DNA of 11,389 nt. It comes from an uncultured archaeon (lineage in GTDB: Archaea > Thermoproteota > Nitrososphaeria > Nitrososphaerales > CALBXV01). Made by a program: the position numbers and the translations under genes. Each line of letters opens with the position of its first letter. Position 1 is the stretch's first letter. The stretch is taken from contig CALBXV010000231.1 in assembly GCA_937890045.1 (NCBI GenBank), positions 1 through 11,389 of the forward strand. Reading direction: 5' to 3'. The notes under the pieces were generated by a model. It was not told where the DNA came from. It worked only from the letters and a program-made list of their open reading frames with translations, and searched no databases. Below are positions 1 through 8,500 of this stretch, piece after piece.

Positions 1-380
1 AGCTTAATGTAATCAAGACACCATATGAAGAGTTCTGTGGTAACCTGCATCTTAAGGACACGGATGAACCTGATTTTATATATACATGTGATTTAGATGA
101 TGAATATATAGGGTTTATGATTGCGTATAAACATAACAAAGAGTGTATATATCTTCAGTATGCGGCATTTGATGAAAAGTTCAGAGGTTATTATGCACCA
201 ATATTGTTTAACAGGATTGTAGATAAGGTACTTGATGAATATAAAGGTATTATATGTAGAATAGAAAATACAAACATTAAGGCTATTAAGGTAGCTCTTA
301 ATGCTGGTTTTTTTATAATAGGAACTAGATTCGATGGTGTTTTATTTGTCGAATTAATAAAGGTAAAAGAAGGGGAGTAG
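1..380 (+). CDS. GNAT-fold protein, 3' part only (possible T7 gp13-like virion protein)
   Basis: The reading frame is open from the left edge (first full codon at 3) to the TAG at 378-380, giving 125 residues with the 5' end outside the window. The ATG at 117 is internal: the codons before it read as protein (PDFIYTCDLDDEYIGFM), which fits the beta-hairpin of an acetyltransferase fold, and no good Shine-Dalgarno precedes 117. The rest fits GNAT: a strand (CIYLQYAAFD), a helix after FRGYYAP, then ENTNIKAIKVALNAGFFIIG, resembling GNAT motif B. The acetyl-CoA loop is degenerate: the usual R/Q-x-x-G-x-G/A glycines appear as RGYYAP, so catalysis is doubtful. T7-like phages carry a GNAT-related protein (gp13) at the head of their internal virion genes, and the downstream genes fit that order. 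It has four cysteines, unlike the next two proteins. The fold is fairly sure; the role is inferred. A true acetyltransferase is the alternative. Confidence 0.7.
   Translation, partial: LNVIKTPYEEFCGNLHLKDTDEPDFIYTCDLDDEYIGFMIAYKHNKECIYLQYAAFDEKFRGYYAPILFNRIVDKVLDEYKGIICRIENTNIKAIKVALNAGFFIIGTRFDGVLFVELIKVKEGE
371..377 (+). promoter_or_regulatory. Ribosome binding site for the 716-residue protein
   Basis: AGGGGAG lies inside the last codons of the upstream gene, five bases before the ATG at 383. It supports 383 over the next in-frame ATG at 428. The 2-nt gap to the upstream stop suggests coupled translation. Confidence 0.6.
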
Positions 381-382
381 TT

Positions 383-2533
383 ATGGGAGATATATTTCAG
401 TTTTCAAGGACACGACATGAACGAGGGATGGGTGGTAAGATGCTTAAGAGTATAGGCGGTGCTTATGGGGCAGGACAGGATGAGGACCTTCTTAAAAAAC
501 TAAAAAGGAAACAGGATATAGAAAAAGCCACATTAGATATAATGAGTGTATATGACCAAAAGATAGCCCTTCCTAAGGAGGAACAGAGTGCAAGTGTTGC
601 ATCAATGCATGGTGTTGGCACCTATTTAATGCCACCTGGTCTTTATCAAAGAGAAGCCGCTGCAGGTAGAACCGAATATGAACAAAGTGTGAGGGAGGGG
701 CTTGCAGGAGGTGGGGTTGGTAAAGACCATGCTGTTAATATTGCTATAGAGGCATATAAAAAGGCACATCCTGATTCATCGGTGAGTGCAGACGATCCTA
801 GCACATTTAAAAAAGTAGGTGCCTTTCTTGCAAATATGGTGGGTGATCCCAGGGCTGACCAGCTAAAGTTATATGAAACAATAACCGATATAAAGACACA
901 GGCAGAAACTGAAAAAAAGAACCGCATAGACGAGATGAATCAAGTAATAAAAAATCAACAGGAAGATAGAAAATTAAACCAGGAACAGGAAAAGATTGGA
1001 ATTGAAGAAACCAAGGCAGAAAACACAAAGGAATATCTTAACCAAAGAAATTCAATACTAAAAGCGAAGTTCAAGCGTGAGGAGGAAACACAGGACTGGC
1101 TGGAACAGAAATATGAAGATAATCAGTGGTCAAGAGATTATGATAAGCTGGTATACGAAGAAAAAATGAAGGTAGAAAAATCAAGGCAAGATGCCAATAA
1201 TAAGATGGCACTTCCTAAAACCATGGTGGAGGGGATGGGAGATGTTGGCCAAGAGCTGTATGATAATATGATGAAGGCTGCTGAGTATGCCGATATTAAT
1301 GGTGATGGGCTGAGTTTTAGTGAAATAGAAAACCTACAAGACCCAACCTGGGTATTATTTAAAGAACACACCACAAAGGCGATTAGGAAAACATCGGAGA
1401 GGGTAAGCAATATAATGGGGAACGATCCTACTAATGAGTCAACATTGGGGTGGGTTATAAATAGTATAAAGAAGGGTGGTGATATAACAAATGTTGAACA
1501 GGCGGCAGACCTTGATCTTCTTAATGATAAACAATGGAAGATATATAATAAATATAAAGAGGCTGTGAAGCACCATGAAGTAGCTAAAGATGTTGATACT
1601 ATATTAGAAACTACATATCTTCACACCAGAGCACTTGTTAATTTCGGCAAACATTCTTTAACTAAATCTGATCAGGCCACGGCAGTAAGTGGTATAAGGG
1701 AATGGCGAGGTAAGACAAAAGGAGACACCTTACAAGCTATTTACGGAGCATCAACTGATCCAAGATATGAAAACGCAATAAGAAAAGCGTTTGAGGATGT
1801 ACTTGGGTTGGGGTATACAGATGAAGGATTTTATCTAACATACGTACTTGAGAAATTCGATAACGGGGAGGTAAACCCTGATTTTAAAGGTGTTAATAGA
1901 ATGGATCTTAATTTAATTATGGGGGGAGAACTTGAGGTTTATAAGGATTTAAAGGGAGGGGGCGGCCCAGGTAAACCAAATTTCGCCACAGAAAAAGATC
2001 TCCAAGAATATGTAACAAGAATGTGGCATATATACAACAAGGGAACAACTTTGGAAGCGTTGTCAAAATCCATAGATGCGAGAATGGGAGTATTAAAACT
2101 GGAAGAAGAACGTATAGAAAAACTACGCAAGGAAGGTGAAGCAACAGGAAAGCCAGACTTGGTAGGAGGAGTTATGATTCCGTCTGAAGAAAATACTGCT
2201 GGCTGGACGACTGGCGATTGGGAGGACTGGAGGAATAAACAAAAAATACCCGTTCCTTCTAAAAAACGCCATCCTCGTCATAGGAGAGGGGCACACGACA
2301 CTGAAGCAGATTTAAGGAAAGCCGCTAAATTTATAAAGTCAAACGTAGGCATCTTAAATACGTTAGGGATGCTTCCTGGCACAATTTTTGACACGATTTA
2401 TAAAGGCGAAGAAATTACTCCAGATACGCTTAAGACGATGACAACAGATGAAGTAAAAGAGTTATTTAATAAACATGGAACAGATTTACAGACAATTACA
2501 GATGAGTGGAATCGTCGTTTTGCACCTAAATAA
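383..2533 (+). CDS. Coiled-coil-rich phage virion protein, possible T7 gp15-like ejection protein
   Basis: A 716-residue protein starting at an ATG with a well-placed Shine-Dalgarno and ending at TAA. No enzyme domain is recognised. Residues about 1-65 are basic and helical, with glycine-rich patches near 12-30 and 103-113. Residues about 169-272 are rich in E, K, Q and N and look like a long coiled coil. Residues 304-315 (DINGDGLSFSEI) resemble a calcium-binding EF-hand loop one residue short. A glycine stretch lies near 525-530, and a basic patch (KKRHPRHRR) near 627-635 precedes a helical C-terminus. There is no signal peptide, no membrane segment and no cysteine. Its length is close to T7 gp15 (about 747 residues), and it sits between a GNAT-like gene and a giant gp16-position gene, so an internal virion or ejectosome role is the best guess. 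That rests on position and character; a scaffold or other structural role is possible. Confidence 0.75.
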   Translation: MGDIFQFSRTRHERGMGGKMLKSIGGAYGAGQDEDLLKKLKRKQDIEKATLDIMSVYDQKIALPKEEQSASVASMHGVGTYLMPPGLYQREAAAGRTEYEQSVREGLAGGGVGKDHAVNIAIEAYKKAHPDSSVSADDPSTFKKVGAFLANMVGDPRADQLKLYETITDIKTQAETEKKNRIDEMNQVIKNQQEDRKLNQEQEKIGIEETKAENTKEYLNQRNSILKAKFKREEETQDWLEQKYEDNQWSRDYDKLVYEEKMKVEKSRQDANNKMALPKTMVEGMGDVGQELYDNMMKAAEYADINGDGLSFSEIENLQDPTWVLFKEHTTKAIRKTSERVSNIMGNDPTNESTLGWVINSIKKGGDITNVEQAADLDLLNDKQWKIYNKYKEAVKHHEVAKDVDTILETTYLHTRALVNFGKHSLTKSDQATAVSGIREWRGKTKGDTLQAIYGASTDPRYENAIRKAFEDVLGLGYTDEGFYLTYVLEKFDNGEVNPDFKGVNRMDLNLIMGGELEVYKDLKGGGGPGKPNFATEKDLQEYVTRMWHIYNKGTTLEALSKSIDARMGVLKLEEERIEKLRKEGEATGKPDLVGGVMIPSEENTAGWTTGDWEDWRNKQKIPVPSKKRHPRHRRGAHDTEADLRKAAKFIKSNVGILNTLGMLPGTIFDTIYKGEEITPDTLKTMTTDEVKELFNKHGTDLQTITDEWNRRFAPK
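1289..1333 (+). other. EF-hand-like loop within the 716-residue protein
   Basis: Residues 303-317 read ADINGDGLSFSEIEN. D304, N306, D308 and G309 match the first half of an EF-hand or dockerin calcium loop (D-x-N-x-D-G). The hydrophobic and acidic positions that follow come one residue early, so E314 falls at loop position 11 instead of 12. There is only one copy. Calcium binding is possible but unproven. Confidence 0.35.
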
Positions 2534-2535
2534 AC

Positions 2536-2542
2536 AGGAGGT
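2536..2542 (+). promoter_or_regulatory. Ribosome binding site for the giant protein
   Basis: AGGAGGT is a near-perfect Shine-Dalgarno three bases after the upstream stop. The spacing to the ATG at 2554 is 11 bases, longer than the usual 5-9. No in-frame ATG, GTG or TTG lies between, so 2554 stands as the start. Confidence 0.65.
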
Positions 2543-2553
2543 TAATTAAATTA

Positions 2554-5500
2554 ATGGCTACACTACATGAATATGTAATGGCACGTATGAATAGGAATGA
2601 ACTCGACCTTCTTGATGACGAAGAGAAGGATTATTTTACGAGGGCGGTACACGCAGGTCTGATTAAACCCCCACAGAAGGATATACCTCCTCCTAAACCA
2701 TATGTAGATACTAGGTATGATGCTGAAGGTTATGTAAAACACTCTCTGAAGTATGGAAGTGCTGCTTGGAATCAATTTAGCAGTGACTTGGCAAAAGAAG
2801 GAAAGTATGATATATTCAGGGTTGTACCAGAAGACAAAGGATATAATTTCTTACCAGAACAACATCGTCCATTCCCCTGGAGAGAGTCCCCACCTAGATA
2901 TAAAGTGCTTCCCAAGGGCACACGAATGCGTGAAGAGAGAGGGTGGGATACTTTTAGGCAGAAAATTGGCCATAAGGGACCACAGAAGATGACCGATGGT
3001 AGTGGTAGGGTTGTCAGTGATTATCCCTACCAGTCAAGCTTAATACGTGATGGTGTACCCACACTAATACCGTTAATTACTACTAACACAACTCCTGAAG
3101 AAATGAGGCACCTACTCAGTGGAAAAGAACCAACAGGGGATATTATAAAGGGGGCTGAAGCTTTTGCACTAGGGCGTATACAAGAAGGGCTAAGTCCTTT
3201 TTATGCAGGAGCGGGATCGGAAAAGCTTTCTCCTATTCGGTCATATAATGCTCTAGTTAACCATGATATCCCTAAATCTCAGAGTAAGATAAAGGCACTT
3301 TTTAGAGGGCTTGGAGAAGGGGCAACAGTTGAGTTCCCTCGCATGACAGGTCAGGCACTTAAGTTTATTGGGGCAGATAAACTAGGCCAGATGCTAGTTA
3401 ACTGGTCAGACAAGCAAGCTACAACCTTATTTGGGTCTAAACCTGAATATGATGAGTTTACCAGGATAATATATGAAGCGGGTAAGATAGTGGCTACGTC
3501 AGCTATCCCAGGTGGTATTAGTGCAACTGGCACAAGATTGTTACTTGGTATAGGTATTAGATTTAAGAGGATTAAGGAGATGCAAGGCACTATACGTGAA
3601 TTACTAAAAGAACATCGTGTTTATAAGGAGGGGGTAAAGCGAGGAAAGGGGTATCCATACGGGGCTGTTTCTAAAACACAAAAAGGCCATATATTTAATG
3701 AGGCTAATAAAAGGTGGAACTATATTAAGGAGCAGGGAAGACTATTAAGAAAAGAAAAGGAAGGTTTTAAAAGAATACAGAAAGCCACAATACGGGCCAT
3801 TGGATTAGAAATGGCAACATTCTTTGGTATGTCAGCAAAAGAAACCACTGAAGACACAGCTTGGGCACGAATAGAAAAGTTAGAGAGGCAGGGAAACTAC
3901 GAAGCCGCAGATGCTATCAGGGAAACACTATGGTGGGCACCTTATTTAACAGGTCTTATTGAGGCTACTGGTGAATACTTTGGAACTAAGTATCTGGCAA
4001 AACTGTTTATGGTGTCTGAAGCTGAAATACTTGCCAAGACATCGAATGAATACGTATACAGGCTACTGTCAAATATATTTAAAACAGTTCCTGTTGAAAT
4101 GGGAACTGAAGCTGGCCAACAATTTGGTCAGGCTACTACAGAAAAGTATACAGATATCAGGCCAGACGCTGAAATATGGAGAGAGGTGATTAGTGTTTTA
4201 GGGCCTGCAGGTGTAGCGGCACTTATGTTTGGTGGTGTAAGTGGTGTAGCTAACATTCCCCGTGCACAACTTTCTATAGCAGAAGAGCAGAGGAAGCAGA
4301 GGTTTAAAGCGACAGCAGATGAAAGAGCTATACATAGAGAAAAAATTGATAAGGAGTTCAAGAGATACCAGGGTATGGATGATGAACAGTTGTATAATAT
4401 AATGGAAAATGTTATGGGCTTGAACAATGAAATTATAGGAGAATATGTTTTAAAGCCTCTTAATAATAATTTACCTGAAGATTTAAAAAAGGCTTATGTT
4501 AGACATTTTATAACAAGAACCCTTGCTAATCTATCTTCATTTGATAAAATTACCACTGAAAAGGACTTTATAAGACGAATATTAATAGAATCATATATGA
4601 CTGATACAGGTGTTGAACTTGGACAAGCAACTATATTCTCCCGTATAAAAGAAACGGAATTAATGATGGCCAAGAGTTTGGGTATACCTATAGACGAAGA
4701 AAAGAAATATACCAATGACCACTTTATCAAAGAAATATATAAAAAATATCAAAATGAATATAAGGATGAGTATGCGGAAGTGGTTAAAGGAATGGAGGCT
4801 AATAAAGCAAGGAGGGCAGAAGATAACTTACAGGCATTGACCAGCACAACAAAACGTGATAAGGGTGATAAGCAGGGGGCCGCACAGAATGAAGCTGATA
4901 AGATTGCCGAGAGGCAGGATGCAGCTGATGGTCCATTCTTTAGTATGACGTATCATGCGGTAAGTGGTATTGGTGTGACCCCAGAACTAATACAACAGGC
5001 TGCTGGTGTAAAACTTACTTATCTTTCTGAAGAAACTGTTAGTAATCTTTCATCTACACAACTGGTTCATGCTGCATACCAGCAAGAAGTATTACGTGGT
5101 AATACATTCATGGCGGGTGTTATAAAGGAGGCATGGGAAGAAGCAACAGGAAAGAAAAAACCAACTGAAGAAGAATGGGGCAAGCAAAATAAAAAGAAAG
5201 CAGCTGAGTATTTCATTAAACATCCAGCTGATTTTAAAAAAACAGTCTCATTCTTAGTAGAAAAAGAGGAATTAATTATTACTCGTAAGGGGTCCATATC
5301 CCAGAGAGTAAGTGCTTTTAAAGCAAAAAGAAAAAGGCTAATTAAAAATGATGAAGAATATCTTAAAGAAGAAAGGCTTGAGGAAACGCTTAAAAAAATA
5401 CAGAACATAAGAGATAAGATTGCACCGTGGTTGGACGGGAAAATGATATCACCTATGAACCTTTTTTACTTCATGGAACATCAGAGCTTTATTCGCAGCC

Positions 5501-8500
5501 GTGATAATTGGAGTGATGTACTGAGCCCTCGTTTATATATGGAAGGGGAAAGTCAAGTTTGGCTTTCTGAGATAAGGAGAGCTGGCGTAATAGAGGAGAT
5601 AAACCATATAATTGCTAAAGAATTCAACACCAAAGAACCTCCTAAAGAGGGTAAAAAAACATCTGTAATCCATAAAGACGATCCTCTTAATATATTTAAT
5701 GAAGACGATCTTACTAAATTTGCCGCCCGTGAATCAAAGGGTAAAAAATCCCCTACAGGAACTGAGGCTGTAATAAGGCGTGTTGTTGTTAGAATTGATA
5801 ATATGATTACGAAGGAAGGCCTGGAGGAGTTGTTTGATGAATCGAGCGGTAGACTAAAAAGCAAGAAACAAATTAAAGAAGAAGGAAACGAGGGGCGCAT
5901 AGAAGAGTTAGAAGATATGGTTAGGTCTTTAATTAAGAATGCGAAAGATGCTCAGCATGGGTATAAGTTTCTGGACGAAATACAAGATGGCGGGTGGCAG
6001 TGGCAGGCTCAACAAAAACCTATAGTTATGGAAGATCTGGCAACTGAAACGGAAATAGTTACCCACCAAGCACTTATAGCAAAGTCACTTCCCTTTGAGG
6101 CCGAGGAGGCACTTTATATAACTATGATTCATGATGCTATTCTTGCTGAGAAAGCAGCGATAAGACTGATACTTGAGGGTGGAATAGATAAAGAAGTACT
6201 AAAGCAAGCTGTAATAAAAAATTACATAGCAAATAGGGATCTATTACTAATGGGACTGCCATTGCTTTCTGGCGTAAGAGGGCAAGATCTTAATACTCTT
6301 GAGTGGGCATCCGTGAATATGGACACCGCAGAAGTGTTAAATGTGATAAAGGCAAAAACCCGCACGTATTCAACTAAGATTGCCGAACAAAATCAGCCAC
6401 TGCTTAAAATACTGCTAAATAAGTATAAAGAATCATATCAACTACTTCTTAAATACAATTCTGAGTTAGTGGATAGCATAAAAAATACTAAAGAACTTAA
6501 AAAGACATCCACCCCTCTTGATCAAGAATACAACCGCCATGGTATCAAGTTTACCCTGGAAGAAGACACACTGTCCTTATTATTTCTAGAATTAGATGAA
6601 ACAGGAAAAGTACAAGTATACCAGGATGGGTATGTTGGTCAAAAGTCAAAGCGTTTTGTCATGGGGGCTGGCTCAAAACAATATAAATACGGTTTAAAAG
6701 AGCCAGAGTATGTGTCATTGCGCCATGATACAAATAATAACCAGATTAAAAAAATATACGAAAATATTGTTTATAACGTAGTGGTTAAGCTTGGTGGTGG
6801 TCATTTTAAAGACCAAAATAGAAAGGAATTTATTGTTGGTGAAAACGAAAAACTGGGCAGCTGGTTTAATAAATGGTATTATGAAATTAACCCTAAAACA
6901 CATCTACCAAGACATACCTTTACGTTTAACATGTACGGTTTAGGTTATAAACAAAAACAGGTGGCTGACATGATGGGCCATTCCCCGAAGGACAAAGAAA
7001 TGAAAGCTCTTACTGCATACGGGGAATATGAATCACGTCGTTGGGATAAAGTTATGAGATTTTATAAAATATATAATACCCAAGTAAGTAGTCAAGAGGC
7101 CCTTGATCTTACTTTTAAAAATAAAGACGAAACGACAGAAGCAATGTATCAGTTTGATCATTTAGAAGATATCAATCCTCATCTTAGGGCTTTAGTAGAA
7201 GAAGACCATCGTGGTATAAATTTCTTCCCTTTATTATTTGAATTCCGTTTAGACTCAAAGTTTACTATTGGTTTAAGTTATGACTCTAATAATTTAACCA
7301 ATGAGAAGTGGTCATTTAAAGCAAGTATCGAAAATCTGGGGTTTTTTAATGTAACGGAAGAACAACTTGAAGGGCTGATTTATAGACCAGGGCTCGCTAA
7401 AGAAATACTGTCAATCCTTAATTCTGCATATAAAGATACAAGTTGGCTTAAAGATTATCAATCATTTGATGAAATTGATAAAGTCGGGATGGAAGCTGAA
7501 AAAATTAAAAAAGATACCAAAAAAATGCTGGATATAGCAAGAGAAGAAGACCTTACATCAAAAGGTATGTTTACACAGGCTACCTTTAAAAAATGGATGG
7601 CAACAACTGGACAGATGTTTATCAAACACTTTGGCCTTAGTACACCACTTAACATATCCTTTTCAGAGGAGAGAAAGGTGGTTGATCCTAATAGTGAGTT
7701 GGGAAATATAATATTAGAAGAACATGGTTATAGTAAGGAGAAAATAGATGCATTCAAAAAAAGCGGAAGAAAAATACTTATCAAAGGGTCATATGAAGCT
7801 GTTTTGGACAATAGAGGAAGAAGACGGGTCGATATCAGACTCTGGTACGGTGCTAACGAGGAAACAGCAATACATGAATTCCTCCATCAATTCATCCAAG
7901 AAGGAGGAAAAGCTAAAGGGATAACAGAAAAGATGAATATAAATTCAATCATAGATCAGGAGGTTGCGGTTGATTTATTAACAAAAAGAGTAATGAAAAA
8001 ATACCGATGGACAGGTTTGTATAGCTTTGGTTTTAAGATTAATGTAGGGGGAATCACAAAGGCAACAGGTGAGGTTGTCAGGCTGGGGCCCAAGCTTTAT
8101 AAGGCAGCTGAAATAGATACGGCAGTTGAAATAAAGGATTTAAGTACTGTTTATTGGGAAACAGTAGAGAATAATGATATAACAGAAGGATATCAACCAA
8201 AGATGGTATTAAGCAACAAACTTATAGATGATTTTATTAACGCTCGTGTAACTAATGAAGAGGTTGCGGATACACTTAATAAGGCAATACTTAGAGAAGA
8301 AGAAATTAAAGCCAGAAACGCAAGATGGATAGTAAGGTTGGGAATGAAATGGTGGCGAATAAGAAAATTCTTTGAGTTCTTTATGGGGATGGAGGTTTTC
8401 ACCCACAGTAAATTTATAATGTTAGTTAGGCAGATGAAGCAGGCGGGAATATCAAGAAGTGATAAACTTATAAGGGAGTGGGAAGAGAGGGCAAAGGGCC

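Noticed and set aside
117..380. A complete 87-residue gene starting at the ATG at 117.
   Set aside because: The same frame is open to the left edge and its upstream codons fit the fold, so this ATG is internal to a gene cut by the window.
2554..4000. A lytic transglycosylase domain at the N-terminus of the giant protein, as in T7 gp16.
   Set aside because: No transglycosylase-like E-S-x-[FG] motif or lysozyme-like pattern could be found there.
5823..5839. GGAGGAG followed by an ATG at 5837, as a possible internal start that would release the recombinase part separately.
   Set aside because: The ATG is out of frame with the giant protein, so it cannot yield a shorter form of it.
7807..7824. 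DNRGR in the giant protein, resembling the T/D-x-x-G-R motif of T7/N4-type RNA polymerases, tempting given the N4 virion polymerase's size.
   Set aside because: No matching motif B (R-x3-K with YG) or motif C (HDS) was found in order, and the motif lies in the strands leading into the zincin motif.
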